NCBI RefSeq assembly: GCF_003054195.1
Contig: NZ_QBKP01000007.1
Span: forward strand, 124,001 to 188,000
Reading direction: 5' to 3'
Source: Gemmobacter caeni
GTDB taxonomy: Bacteria; Pseudomonadota; Alphaproteobacteria; Rhodobacterales; Rhodobacteraceae
Length of the DNA stretch: 64,000 bases
Part shown: in pieces, positions 15,512 through 24,790 of the stretch
How positions within the stretch are numbered: position 1 is the first letter of the stretch
How the letters are laid out: every line of letters begins with the position of its first letter
Program-made: the position numbers and the translations under genes
Notes under the pieces: model-generated
Database searches by the model: none
What the model saw: only the letters and a program-made list of their open reading frames with translations
Told to the model about the DNA's origin: nothing

Positions 15512-17656
15512 TCAGAACCGTTTCGACAGGGTCAGTGTCACTTCACGCCCCTCGCCCCGGATGCAACCGACCGATGCATCGCATGTCGCCGCGTAATCCT
15601 TGTCGAAAAGGTTGGTCACACCAAGCGCGGCGGAATAACCCTCCCAGTCATAGCGCAGCGCCATATCGGCCAGAACATATGAATCCACTGACCGGGTATT
15701 CGCCGTATCGCCCCAGGTTTCACCGACATAGCGCAGACCAGCCCCGAGGCTCAGCCCCTCGGCCTTGCCCGTGAAGGCGTAATCCGCCCAGATCGAGGCC
15801 TGATGCCTGGGCGCCAGCGGAGTGCGGTTGCCCGCATCGCCGTCATTCGATTTGGTGATCCTGGCATCAAGATAGGTGTAGCCTGCCACCACCGACAATT
15901 GTTCGGTGACCTGTCCGCGCGCCTCAAGCTCCACGCCCCGATGCCGGACTTCGCCGGTCTGTACCGAGAAGCCGGGGTTGCCGGGGTCCGAGGTCAGCAC
16001 ATTGGTCTTGGTGATGTCGAACAGCGCCGCCGCGAATTGCAGGTTGCTGCCTTCGGGGCGATAGCGCAGACCGACCTCGACCTGCTTGCCCTCGGTCGGC
16101 CGGAACTGCTCACCGCTGAAGCTGCTGCCGATATTCACCGTAAAGCTTTCGGCATAGCTCGCATAGGGCACGAAGCCGTTGCCCAGATCCCAGGTTGCAC
16201 CGATCATGCCGGTGGTGGCAGTATCGTCCTGCCGGCTGGTGGAGCCCGACAGATGGTTGTCGGTGGTATTTTCCACCCACGACCGCCGCAATCCGCCGGT
16301 CACCGTCACCCCGTTGGAAAACCGGAGATGGTCCTGCAGGTAGAGGCCCTTCTCGATCACCTTGGTGGTGTTGTCCTGATAGATGCCGGGCGCGGTCACC
16401 ACGAAATCATAGGACGGATCGCTGACCGGCACGGAATAGCTGTTGTCCCAGCCCATCCTGCCCGAAACCTCGCGCCGCGACAGGTCGATACCGAAGGTCA
16501 GGATGTTCTCACCCCCCGCGAGGGTCGAGCGATACTCAAGCTGCGTATCCAGCGCGGCGGTCTTCGCCGTCTCGTCCACCGAGAAGGCCGCGAAGTTCAT
16601 CGTGTCGTCCGAAGGCGTGTAATCCGGCAGGATCATCCCGTTGAAATAGATGTGCCGGTAGTCGGTGGTCTGCCGGGCATAGCGAAAATTCTGCCGCAGC
16701 TTCAGCGCATCGTTGAAGGCATGTTCCGCCTGCCAGCCAATCGAGGCCTGTTCGGTGTCGAAACGGTTCCACGGATGCTGGGCATTGGTGAAGGAAGCGG
16801 CCAGCTCTCCCTTTTCCGCCGGATAATCCTCGCCCGCGACCGGTATGAAGCTGTTGGGCGCCAGCCGGTCGCGCTGGATGTGCCCAAGGAAGGTGACCGA
16901 TGTGCGGTCGGTCGGCGCCCAGGTCAGGCCAAGCGCCAGAAGATCGCGGTCGTCGCGGGTGTTCTTCTCGGCATTGGCCCCCTCGCGGGTCAGCGCGGTC
17001 AGACGCCAGGCGAGTGTCTGATCCGCGTTGCTGCCGCCGGTGTCCAGACCCGCCTCGACCGTATTATGCGAGCCATAGGACAGACGCGCCTCGGTAAAGG
17101 GGGCAAAGACCGGCCGTTTGGTAATGATGTTCACCATGCCTGCCGCATCATTCGACCCGTACAGCACCGAGGACGGCCCCTTCAGCACGTCGATGCGCTG
17201 CACCATGAACGGATCGACCTTGAAGCCCGAAAAGTTCATCGCCTTGTTCAGCAGGCCATCCCGGTAGATGCCCGAAGTGCCCAGATCAAATCCCCGCAGG
17301 GCAAACTGGTCATAGCGGTCATCCACCCCCCAGACAGAGGCGGTCACACCCGGCACATAGGCCAGCGCATCCTCGATCTGGACCGGGTCACGGTCTTTCA
17401 GTTCCTGCTCGGTCACCACGCCAACGGCCTGCGGCACTTCGGTCACCGGCACGCCAGCCTTTATGCCGGTCGCGGTTTCGCTGACAGTATAGCCCGTTCC
17501 GCCCGAGATCGCGCCGCCGTCCCCGCCTTCAAGGTAGATCGTGCCCAGCCTGACGGCCTCTTCAGCATGAAGCGATGCGGGGGTGAAAGCCGCGCCGCAA
17601 AGGGCAAGCGCGAGAAGCGGGCGTCGGCAGCGGGAAAAGATCATAGGTCCTGACAT
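15512..17656 (-). CDS. TonB-dependent outer-membrane siderophore receptor
   Basis: About 714 residues. A signal peptide (to about A-S-L-H-A) is followed by a plug domain (V-P-Q-A-V-G-V-V-T and D-V-L-K-G-P-S-S-V-L-Y-G) and a 22-strand barrel ending in L-T-L-S-K-R-F with the terminal phenylalanine. The plug motifs are those of FhuA/FoxA-type ferric hydroxamate receptors. It would import the ferri-siderophore made by this island, handing it to the binding protein encoded just upstream. There is no N-terminal sigma-signalling extension, so it probably does not act as an ECF transducer. A second start at 17644 removes four residues. Confidence 0.9.
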   Translation of the reverse strand: MSGPMIFSRCRRPLLALALCGAAFTPASLHAEEAVRLGTIYLEGGDGGAISGGTGYTVSETATGIKAGVPVTEVPQAVGVVTEQELKDRDPVQIEDALAYVPGVTASVWGVDDRYDQFALRGFDLGTSGIYRDGLLNKAMNFSGFKVDPFMVQRIDVLKGPSSVLYGSNDAAGMVNIITKRPVFAPFTEARLSYGSHNTVEAGLDTGGSNADQTLAWRLTALTREGANAEKNTRDDRDLLALGLTWAPTDRTSVTFLGHIQRDRLAPNSFIPVAGEDYPAEKGELAASFTNAQHPWNRFDTEQASIGWQAEHAFNDALKLRQNFRYARQTTDYRHIYFNGMILPDYTPSDDTMNFAAFSVDETAKTAALDTQLEYRSTLAGGENILTFGIDLSRREVSGRMGWDNSYSVPVSDPSYDFVVTAPGIYQDNTTKVIEKGLYLQDHLRFSNGVTVTGGLRRSWVENTTDNHLSGSTSRQDDTATTGMIGATWDLGNGFVPYASYAESFTVNIGSSFSGEQFRPTEGKQVEVGLRYRPEGSNLQFAAALFDITKTNVLTSDPGNPGFSVQTGEVRHRGVELEARGQVTEQLSVVAGYTYLDARITKSNDGDAGNRTPLAPRHQASIWADYAFTGKAEGLSLGAGLRYVGETWGDTANTRSVDSYVLADMALRYDWEGYSAALGVTNLFDKDYAATCDASVGCIRGEGREVTLTLSKRF

Positions 17657-17815
17657 GACGGGTCCATCCGGGCAGGGCCGCGAGCATCAGGGGCGGGGAA
17701 AGTCCCGGCAGGTCACGGCGCGAGGTCTGAAAGCGTGCGGGCACGCGGGTTCCTGCCGTGGTTGCGCCGGGGCGCTGCCTTGGTGGGGCGGTTGTGGTCA
17801 CCCCTCACGCAAATG

Positions 17816-18817
17816 TCAAGGCGCGCCGGGCATCTCTGCCGGAACCGCCGGGATGGCCGTTGCCGCATCGCCATCCACCGCTGCGGTCAGCATCGGCACC
17901 AGACGCTCCAGCGCCCAGTCGATCGACAGCGGAGACTGGAAGCTCATCGCCCCCGTCATCATTTGGTCGGCCCAGATCGCCCGCCCTTCCCGTGCCACCC
18001 GCAGATTGCGCCAGGTCGGCAGCGCTTCGATCTCGGACTGCATCGGACCATCCACAAGCCACAGCAGGACATCCAGATCAAACAGATCAAACCGTTCGGA
18101 GCTGACCATGAAATTGCCGCCCGCACTCGCCATGTCATCAAAGGCAGGCGGCGTCAGGATACCGAACTGGCCCAGCAGACGGTTCGCCCCGTCACTGGGG
18201 CGATAGCCGATGATCTGTCCGTCGTTGAAAAAAGCGGCCGTGCCGCTCAGCCCGCGAAACTCAGGGTGGCTCGCGACCGCATCAGCAATCCGCGCGCCGG
18301 TACGGGCGATGACGGTTTCGGCTGCCGCCTCCCGGCCTGTCGCGCGGCCGATCAGGCGCAACTCCTCTTCCCAGGGCGCGCCCCAGGCCGGATAGCCCTC
18401 GGGCCGCCCAACCACCGGGGCAATCTCCGACAACAGGGCGTAGGTCTGGGCATCCATCGGGGCGAAGGTCGCCACGATCAGGTCAGGTTCCATCATCCAG
18501 ACCCATTCGACGTCGATTTCGAAACCAGTCTGCACCTCGGGCCGTGCCCCGAGCGCGATGCGCGCGGGTTCCGCCCAGGGCCAGGTCGCATAGGGGTGGC
18601 CGCCGAACCATTCATGCACCCCTACCGGGGCCAGCCCCAGCGCATAGAGGAAATCCTGTTCGTGGTAGCCGACCGATACGATGCGTCGCACTTTGGCCGG
18701 ATCGACCGTGATTTCGCCGAAGGCATGGCGCAATTGCACCGGATCGGCCTGCGCGCGCGGCGCGGAAAACAGGCAAAGCAGAAACAGGAGGCAGAGGGCA
18801 GGCAGCAGCCGGGGCAT
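17816..18817 (-). CDS. Periplasmic iron-siderophore binding protein
   Basis: A 333-residue protein with a signal peptide (M-P-R-L-L-P-A-L-C-L-L-F-L-L-C, cleavage near A-Q-A). The class III periplasmic-binding fold shows as V-R-R-I-V-S-V-G-Y-H-E-Q-D and P-D-L-I-V-A-T-F-A-P. It delivers ferric siderophore to the FecCD permeases encoded divergently. The TonB receptor gene lies downstream on the same strand after a 159-bp gap. Confidence 0.85.
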   Translation of the reverse strand: MPRLLPALCLLFLLCLFSAPRAQADPVQLRHAFGEITVDPAKVRRIVSVGYHEQDFLYALGLAPVGVHEWFGGHPYATWPWAEPARIALGARPEVQTGFEIDVEWVWMMEPDLIVATFAPMDAQTYALLSEIAPVVGRPEGYPAWGAPWEEELRLIGRATGREAAAETVIARTGARIADAVASHPEFRGLSGTAAFFNDGQIIGYRPSDGANRLLGQFGILTPPAFDDMASAGGNFMVSSERFDLFDLDVLLWLVDGPMQSEIEALPTWRNLRVAREGRAIWADQMMTGAMSFQSPLSIDWALERLVPMLTAAVDGDAATAIPAVPAEMPGAP

Positions 18818-18884
18818 GGTCGACCTTTCAGTTGACGGAATGCCTGGCGACGGGCTGGGGACAGGACCGGGCTACCGTGATCTC

Positions 18885-18919
18885 CGGCGCGGGTCAAGCG
18901 AAGGGGTTGACCCGCGCCG
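18885..18919. promoter_or_regulatory. Long perfect inverted repeat between divergent uptake genes
   Basis: Two 13-bp arms (CGGCGCGGGTCAA at 18885-18897 and its exact complement at 18907-18919) flank a 9-base loop in the 175-bp gap between the binding-protein and permease genes. It could be an operator for both transcripts or a leader hairpin. It is too GC-rich for a classical Fur box. Confidence 0.6.
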
Positions 18920-18992
18920 TCCGGGCGGGCATGGATCATTCCGCAGTCAGCACGAAGCCAGCCGCCCCTCCTTCCCCGCGCAGGTTTTCATC

Positions 18993-20003
18993 GTGCTCTC
19001 TTCCGTACTTCCGCAACGCTCCGTCCCCCCTGCCCTGCCGTTGCTGTGCGCCGGGGTTGCCGTGGTGTTCGTGGCGGCGCTGTGCCTGGGCGCACAGGAT
19101 TATGGCCCCGGCCTGCTGTGGCAGGCGCTGGTCGCGCGCGACCCGAAGGATCTTGCGCAGGCCGTGGTGGTGGAAATGCGGCTGCCCCGCGCGCTGGCCG
19201 CGCTGATGATCGGGGCGGCGCTGGCAGTTTCCGGCCTTATGATGCAGGCGCTGACGCGCAATCCGCTGGCCGATCCCGGCCTGACCGGCGTCAACGCGGG
19301 GGCAGCACTGGCCGTCGTCGCAGGGCTGTGGTTTCTGGGTCCGATGGGATCGGCCGCGACCGCGGCCTTCGCGCTGAGCGGGGCGGCCGCTGCCGCCGTG
19401 CTGGTGCGGTTGCTGGCCGGTTCCGGCGGTGGCACGCTGCGGCTGCCACTGGCGGGCGCCGCTTTCGCAAGTCTCTGCCTGTCGGTCGTGTCTTTCGTCG
19501 TGCTGATGAACCCCGAGGCCCGCAACCTCTATCGCTTCTGGATGGTAGGCTCGCTTGCGCTGGCCGATACCGGGCGGCTGGCCGCCCTCGCGCCGCTGGG
19601 CCTTGCGGGCATCTGCCTCGGCCTTGCCGTTTCACGTCAGGTGGAATCGCTGATGCTGGGCGAGGATCTGGGGGCCGCCCTTGGTCTGCATCCGGGCCGG
19701 GTGCTGAGCCTCGCGCTGGCCGCCATCGCGATGACATCAGGGGCGGCGGTCGCCATCGCTGGGCCGGTTGGCTTCATCGGCCTGATTGCGCCGCACCTGG
19801 CGCGGCGGCTGGCATCGGGCGCGGGGCTGGGGGTCACAATGCTTCTGGCCTGCCCGCTGGGCGCCGGTTTGACCCTGCTTGCCGATATTGCCGGGCGCTG
19901 GTTGATGCGCCCCGCAGAACTGCCGCTGGGCATCGTTCTGGCGATGATCGGGGCGCCGGTGTTCATGCTGCTCATCCGGTCGATCCTGCGAAAGGAAGAC
20001 TGA
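18993..20003 (+). CDS. FecCD-family iron-siderophore permease, first subunit
   Basis: About 336 residues with roughly ten membrane helices and the FecCD signatures L-R-L-P-R-A-L-A-A-L, L-T-R-N-P-L-A-D-P and G-P-V-G-F-I-G-L-I-A-P-H. It forms half of the inner-membrane channel for ferric siderophore. The GTG at 18993 is the best start I see, because the frame upstream runs through the divergent promoter hairpin. The stop and the next gene's ATG overlap as TGATG. Confidence 0.9.
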   Translation: MLSSVLPQRSVPPALPLLCAGVAVVFVAALCLGAQDYGPGLLWQALVARDPKDLAQAVVVEMRLPRALAALMIGAALAVSGLMMQALTRNPLADPGLTGVNAGAALAVVAGLWFLGPMGSAATAAFALSGAAAAAVLVRLLAGSGGGTLRLPLAGAAFASLCLSVVSFVVLMNPEARNLYRFWMVGSLALADTGRLAALAPLGLAGICLGLAVSRQVESLMLGEDLGAALGLHPGRVLSLALAAIAMTSGAAVAIAGPVGFIGLIAPHLARRLASGAGLGVTMLLACPLGAGLTLLADIAGRWLMRPAELPLGIVLAMIGAPVFMLLIRSILRKED

Positions 20004-20959
20004 TGCGGCTTGTTCTGATGCTTCTGGCACTGGTCGCCCTCGCGGGTCTGGCATTGGCCGCCGGGCGAAGCTGGCTTGGGCCGGTCGAGGTTATGCAGGC
20101 GCTTTTCTCCGGTCCCGAGGGGGTGGGACGGATGCTGTGGTCGCTGCGGCTGCCGCGCCTGATCACCGGGCTGGTTGCGGGCATGTGCCTTGGCGCGGCG
20201 GGTCTGGTGTTCCAGACACTGCTGCGCAATCCGCTGGCCTCGCCCGATGTCATCGGGCTGACGCAATGCGCCGCCTTTGGCGCCGTGGCGGCGCTTATGG
20301 CGGGATTACCCCCGATGGCAGGCGCATGGGTGGGGGCGGTTTCGGCCATCATCCTGCTGGGCTGGCTGGCCGCACATCCGCGCGAAGGGCTGGCCCCGCG
20401 CGCGGTCGTGCTTCAGGGGCTGGGCCTTGCCCTGCTGGCCGGAGCGGGAACCGAGGCACTGATCCTGCGGGCGGGCGACGGCAATGCCTCGATGGCGATG
20501 GCCTGGCTGACCGGCACGCTGAATGGCGCAGGCTGGCCCGAGGTGGGCCACGCGCTCTGGCTGGTGCCGCTGCTGGCGCCGCTGTTTACCGCGCGGCGCA
20601 TCCTTGACCGGCTGGAACTGGGTGATGATCTGGCCCGGTCGCTGGGCCTGCGGGTCGGGGTGTTGCGCGCCGCGCTGGGTCTGCTTGCCGCATTGATCGC
20701 GGCGGGCGCGGTGTCACTCTGCGGGCCGCTTGGCTTTGTCGCGCTGGCGGCGGGGCCGGTATCGCGCTGGCTCGCACGCGGGCGCCCCGACCCGTTTCTG
20801 GCCGCGCTGGTGGGCGCCGGGTTCGTGACGCTGGCCGATGTGCTGGCACGCGGTCTGGCCCCCGCAGCGCTGTTGCCGACCGGGCTTTACACCGCGCTGA
20901 TCGGCGCACCGATCCTGCTGGTCGTATTGCGCCGCCAGATGTCTGACAAGTCGAGCTAG
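20003..20959 (+). CDS. FecCD-family iron-siderophore permease, second subunit
   Basis: A 318-residue polytopic protein with L-R-L-P-R-L-I-T-G-L-V-A-G, L-L-R-N-P-L-A-S-P-D-V-I-G and C-G-P-L-G-F-V-A-L. In this copy the coupling-region G-P-V-G-F-I-G-L is relaxed and A-P-H is absent. It overlaps the first permease gene by one base and would pair with it as a heterodimer. The ATPase gene follows after 9 bases. Confidence 0.9.
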   Translation: MRLVLMLLALVALAGLALAAGRSWLGPVEVMQALFSGPEGVGRMLWSLRLPRLITGLVAGMCLGAAGLVFQTLLRNPLASPDVIGLTQCAAFGAVAALMAGLPPMAGAWVGAVSAIILLGWLAAHPREGLAPRAVVLQGLGLALLAGAGTEALILRAGDGNASMAMAWLTGTLNGAGWPEVGHALWLVPLLAPLFTARRILDRLELGDDLARSLGLRVGVLRAALGLLAALIAAGAVSLCGPLGFVALAAGPVSRWLARGRPDPFLAALVGAGFVTLADVLARGLAPAALLPTGLYTALIGAPILLVVLRRQMSDKSS

Positions 20960-20968
20960 GAGACCGCC

Positions 20969-21739
20969 ATGCCTTTCGCCGTGCAGGATCTGACCCTGCG
21001 GCTTGGCCGCACCGAAGTGCTGCACGGGCTGAGCTTTGCCCTGCCACAAGGGGGGATCACCGGCATCATCGGCCCGAACGGTTGTGGCAAGACCACCCTT
21101 CTGCGCTGCCTCGCCGGATTGTTGCCACCGGAAAGCGGCAGCCTGCACCACGCGGGCCAGCCCGTCGCCAGCCTGACCCACCGCGACCGCGCGCGACGCA
21201 TCGCGCTGATGCCGCAAAGCGCCATCGCACCGCCGGGCCTGACTGTCCGTCAGCTGGTCGCGCGCGGTCGTACACCGTGGTTGCGGCCCTTTCGGCCAAT
21301 GACCCGCGCGGACGAGGCCGCGGTGGCGGGGGCGCTGGACGAGGTTGGGCTGACCCCGCTTGCGGATCGCGCGGTCGAAAGCCTGTCGGGTGGGCAGCGG
21401 CAAAGGGCCTGGATTGCGCTGGTACTGGCGCAGGCCTCCGGCACCCTGCTGCTGGACGAGCCGCTGAACTTTCTGGATCTGCCGCATCAGGCCGGGCTAG
21501 TGCAGATGCTGCGGCGTCTGGGAGAAAGCCGCAGCGTTGTGATGATCCTGCATGACCTGACGATTGCCGCGCGGCTGTGCGACCATGTGCTTGCACTGCG
21601 TGACGGGCGGCTGGTGGCCAGCGGGCCACCGTCCGATGTGCTGGCCGATGGCCCGCTGCGCGAGACCTTCGGCATCGGCTTTGACTGCCTGCACCTGCCG
21701 GGCAGCGGCGGTCCGGTGGTGCTGCCTGCGGGGCTGTGA
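20969..21739 (+). CDS. Iron-siderophore ABC transporter ATPase
   Basis: A 256-residue FecE/FhuC-type ATPase with Walker A G-P-N-G-C-G-K-T-T, signature L-S-G-G-Q-R-Q-R and Walker B T-L-L-L-D-E-P-L. It drives the two FecCD permeases. The gene ends 2 bases before the convergent ECF sigma gene with no room for a terminator. Confidence 0.9.
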   Translation: MPFAVQDLTLRLGRTEVLHGLSFALPQGGITGIIGPNGCGKTTLLRCLAGLLPPESGSLHHAGQPVASLTHRDRARRIALMPQSAIAPPGLTVRQLVARGRTPWLRPFRPMTRADEAAVAGALDEVGLTPLADRAVESLSGGQRQRAWIALVLAQASGTLLLDEPLNFLDLPHQAGLVQMLRRLGESRSVVMILHDLTIAARLCDHVLALRDGRLVASGPPSDVLADGPLRETFGIGFDCLHLPGSGGPVVLPAGL

Positions 21740-21741
21740 GC

Positions 21742-22284
21742 CTATTCCGGCACAGGCTCCGGGCGCAAAGGTGCAAGCTGGCTGTGCAGCCGCGCGATGA
21801 TCGCATTGACCCGCGCCGTCGACAGGCCGAATTCGGCCGCGAGACGGTTCTGCGGCTCGCCCAGCAGCCGATGCCGCAGGAACAGTTCACGGTCGCGGGG
21901 CGGGCAGTCCCTGAGCCGGGCGTCAAGCTGGCGCAGGGCTTGCCGGCCAGCCAGTCGCGCCTCGGGATTGTCGATGCTGGTCGCGGGTTCTTCCTGCGTT
22001 CCCGTCACCAGATGACGTTCGCGCCGCAGCCGGTCAATGGCAAGATTGCGCACCATCCGTCGGGCGAATTGTGTGGGCCGGTCGATCCGGGGCGGGTCGC
22101 TGCGGTCAAGGCAGCGCAACATCGCCTCTTGCAGCACATCCTCGGCGCGGTCGGTCGCGCCAAGGATGCGGATGGCGTCGCACAGCAGCATTTGCCGCTT
22201 GTCGATCATTTCCTGCAAGAGATGGGCAAAGGACGAAGGCAGGGCCGGTGCAGAACGCACGGGCAGCGGGGCGACAGAGGTCAC
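21742..22284 (-). CDS. ECF RNA polymerase sigma factor of the iron-uptake type
   Basis: A 180-residue protein with sigma region 2 (A-E-D-V-L-Q-E-A-M-L-R, M-V-R-N-L-A-I-D-R-L-R-R-E) and region 4 (R-D-R-E-L-F-L-R-H-R-L-L-G, then S-T-A-R-V-N-A-I-I). It resembles FecI-like factors. No FecR-type anti-sigma gene is next to it and the nearby receptor lacks a signalling domain, so control may be by iron-dependent transcription alone. It is the last gene of the leftward siderophore-synthesis operon. Confidence 0.85.
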   Translation of the reverse strand: MTSVAPLPVRSAPALPSSFAHLLQEMIDKRQMLLCDAIRILGATDRAEDVLQEAMLRCLDRSDPPRIDRPTQFARRMVRNLAIDRLRRERHLVTGTQEEPATSIDNPEARLAGRQALRQLDARLRDCPPRDRELFLRHRLLGEPQNRLAAEFGLSTARVNAIIARLHSQLAPLRPEPVPE

Positions 22285-22410
22285 AGCCAGACTCCACGGG
22301 CAGGGCCGTCCGGGGAACGGACGGCGAGGCGGTTGCTGTCTGCCGACGCTCTGCGTGGGTGGATACCGCCAGATTGCACAACCTCAGGCTGCGCTCAAGC
22401 CCTTATCCAG

Positions 22411-23679
22411 CTATTCCGCTGCCAGAAGCTGCCCCCGGTGCGCCGCTTCGACCGAAGCGGCGATTTCCTGCGCACGCACGGCCAGAACGGATAGCAGCGT
22501 ATCCGACAGACCATGGGTCTGTTCGCTATAGCCCTGCACATGGATCGCCGGAAGGAACCCCGGCCGCATCGGCAGGCGATACTGCCGGTCGGGCTGCCCG
22601 CACTGAATCCACGAGGCAATACCAGTCAGGCCAAGTGTTTCAGCCTCGCGCCGGTAGCCGGTGCACAGGATCACATGGTCATAATGCCGGTCCTGCCGCC
22701 CCTGCGGGGTCTTCAGTGTCAGAGCCAGCCCCGCCGGGCCAGGCCGGAGGCCCGCCACCGCCGTATCACGCCGCAGTGCAAGCCGTTCTTCGCCGATGAC
22801 CGACTGTTCGTAGAGCAGGCCATGGATCTGCTGAAGCAGGTCGGTATCCGTCACCGCATAGTTGGTCGCCGCGAAATCCTGCCGGAACGCCTGCTGCTGC
22901 CGGGGCGGCATTCCGAACAGAAGATCAGTATGCGCAATGTCAAAGATCTCATTGACGAAGGGGCTGTCATCCGCCGGTTTCAGCGCATGCCCCCGCAGGA
23001 TCAGATCGACCGAAAGGCCCGCCGGATGCGCGGCCAGCGCGGCAAAGATTTCAGAGGCGCTTTGCCCGCCGCCGATCACCGCGACGCTTTGGCCCGGCCT
23101 CACACGGGGCAGCACGGCATGGGTGAAATCACTGGAATGGCTCAGCCCCGGCACGCCCTGATGATCGGCGAAAGGGGCGGGCCAATGCGGTGCCCCACCG
23201 GGCGCCAGCACGATCTGCCGCGCCAGGCGGGTGGTGACGCAGCCACATTCGTCTTCGGCCCGAATGCGCAACAGCGTGATCTGCCCCTGCCGTTCCACCG
23301 GCTCGATGGCTGTCACCCGCTGGTCATAGGCGCAGATGGTTCCCAGCTTTGCCGCCGCCCAGCCGAGATAATCGTTGAACTCCACCCGGCTGGGGAAAAA
23401 GCTCTTGCGGTTGACGAAGCGTTCCAGCCGCCCCCTTTCGTGCAGGTAGCTGAGGAAGGAAAACCCCGAGGCGGGATTGTGCAGCGTGACAAGATCCTTG
23501 AGAAACGACACCTGCATGTCGGCACCGGGGATCATCATGCCCGGATGCCAGGCAAAGCCGGGCCGCGCCTCAAGAAACAGCGCGTCAACCGGGCTTTGAC
23601 GTTCGTGCAGCGCAATGGCCAGCGCAAGGTTCGAAGGGCCGAAGCCCACGCCGATCAGATCGTGAATGGTCTCGGTCAT
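22411..23679 (-). CDS. L-ornithine/L-lysine N-monooxygenase of siderophore synthesis
   Basis: A 422-residue class B flavin monooxygenase. FAD-binding G-V-G-F-G-P-S-N-L-A-L-A comes at the N-terminus, then H-P-G-M-M-I-P-G-A-D-M-Q-V-S-F-L-K-D-L typical of PvdA/IucD/SidA enzymes, and NADPH-binding V-I-G-G-G-Q-S-A-S-E. It hydroxylates the side-chain amine of ornithine or lysine, the first step of hydroxamate formation. The gene starts 7 bases after the acyltransferase stop. Ornithine is likelier than lysine given the NRPS, but motifs alone do not decide. Confidence 0.9.
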   Translation of the reverse strand: MTETIHDLIGVGFGPSNLALAIALHERQSPVDALFLEARPGFAWHPGMMIPGADMQVSFLKDLVTLHNPASGFSFLSYLHERGRLERFVNRKSFFPSRVEFNDYLGWAAAKLGTICAYDQRVTAIEPVERQGQITLLRIRAEDECGCVTTRLARQIVLAPGGAPHWPAPFADHQGVPGLSHSSDFTHAVLPRVRPGQSVAVIGGGQSASEIFAALAAHPAGLSVDLILRGHALKPADDSPFVNEIFDIAHTDLLFGMPPRQQQAFRQDFAATNYAVTDTDLLQQIHGLLYEQSVIGEERLALRRDTAVAGLRPGPAGLALTLKTPQGRQDRHYDHVILCTGYRREAETLGLTGIASWIQCGQPDRQYRLPMRPGFLPAIHVQGYSEQTHGLSDTLLSVLAVRAQEIAASVEAAHRGQLLAAE

Positions 23680-23686
23680 ATCTGCC

Positions 23687-24712
23687 TCAAAGTAACGTGG
23701 CGGGGGACAGGCGCAGCGGCATGCCGTCGGTTTCCGGCGGCCTGGCCCAGAGCCTGCTTTCAAAGAAGTGCTGGCGATCAAGCTGCACCAGCGCGGCGCG
23801 CTTGTGTGAAAAGTCGAAATCGCGCAGCCGGGCGAAACCGCCGCGCATCAGATTTCGCAATTGCTGCGCATGGCTGGCCTTCGGCTCGCCCAGAAGGCTG
23901 CGCGTGCGCGGTTCGGCAAGGAACATGTAATGCATCAGCGAGGGCAGCCAGGCGGTGACATAATCGGCGCCGCGCACATCTTCCTCGCCGATCAGCACAT
24001 GCCAGCCCCGATCCCATGCGCCACAGTCGTGCACAGCCCCGAGCCGGTTCTCGCGCGCCCAATAAAGCTCGAAATAGGCAAAGTCCCGGCCGTCCAGTGC
24101 CCCGATGACCGGCAGCATATGTGAATCGGCAGCGAGGCGCGCAATGTAGGCGCGATGATCCTCAAGCGTGCCCGCCTCTTCAAAGAAGGCCGCAACGCGG
24201 GGATCGTTCTGCCAGCGATGGAAGGCTGGCAGGTCGCCCATATGCAGGGCCCGCAGCGTGAACCACTGGTCCAGCCACGGAATATGGCGGCGATACAGCA
24301 GCCCCTGCGGCTTGGGCGGACGCAAGGGGTGACGGCCGTGCGGGCCACGGCAGAAAAGTTCGGGCCATGCCGGGGCCGGGTACATCAGCCAGCGGTCAGG
24401 CACCTGCCAGAACAGCGCCGGAAACACCGCCAGCGTGCCGTCGAAGGGTACAGCGATCCCGCGTTCGGTCAGGTCGGGTGCCAGCCGCTCCCATCCCGGC
24501 CCCTCCAGCAGGACCACCGTTTCATCGCCCGTCGCGGTCAGAGCCTCGAAGGCCGCGAGTGCGGTGGTCAGGCCGCCTGCGGGGGCCGCCAGCCGCAGGC
24601 GACCCGCCCCGTCATCGGCCAGTGAAAGCACCTCTTCCACCGGGTCGCCGATCAGGATGCGGTCTCCGTCGCGCCGCGCGAGGAGAGGAACAGGAATAGC
24701 GTCGAAGCTCAT
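23687..24712 (-). CDS. Siderophore N-acyltransferase (IucB/RhbD/VbsA-like GNAT)
   Basis: A 341-residue protein with a variable N-terminal half and a C-terminal GNAT domain. It has the siderophore-acylase pattern F-H-R-W-Q-N-D-P-R-V-A-A-F-F-E-E, then W-H-V-L-I-G-E-E-D-V-R-G-A-D-Y. It acylates the N-hydroxylated amine made by the neighbouring monooxygenase, completing the hydroxamate. Start at 24712 has AAGGA about 8 bases upstream. The acyl donor is unknown. Confidence 0.85.
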   Translation of the reverse strand: MSFDAIPVPLLARRDGDRILIGDPVEEVLSLADDGAGRLRLAAPAGGLTTALAAFEALTATGDETVVLLEGPGWERLAPDLTERGIAVPFDGTLAVFPALFWQVPDRWLMYPAPAWPELFCRGPHGRHPLRPPKPQGLLYRRHIPWLDQWFTLRALHMGDLPAFHRWQNDPRVAAFFEEAGTLEDHRAYIARLAADSHMLPVIGALDGRDFAYFELYWARENRLGAVHDCGAWDRGWHVLIGEEDVRGADYVTAWLPSLMHYMFLAEPRTRSLLGEPKASHAQQLRNLMRGGFARLRDFDFSHKRAALVQLDRQHFFESRLWARPPETDGMPLRLSPATLL

Positions 24713-24731
24713 GAATGATCCTTCGGATTTG

Positions 24732-24748
24732 CAGGGGTCATACCCCTG
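24732..24748. promoter_or_regulatory. Small hairpin before the acyltransferase gene
   Basis: CAGGGGT-CAT-ACCCCTG is a perfect 7-bp inverted repeat with a 3-base loop, in the 78-bp gap between the esterase and acyltransferase genes. It is either an intercistronic mRNA element or an operator for an internal promoter. Confidence 0.4.
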
Positions 24749-24790
24749 TGACGCGCGACGCCGGGGGATATTCACCCCGCGAGCCGATTT

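Noticed and set aside
15803-17653. A 616-codon open frame on the plus strand
   Set aside because: It is antisense to the TonB-dependent receptor, which is complete with signal peptide and terminal phenylalanine.
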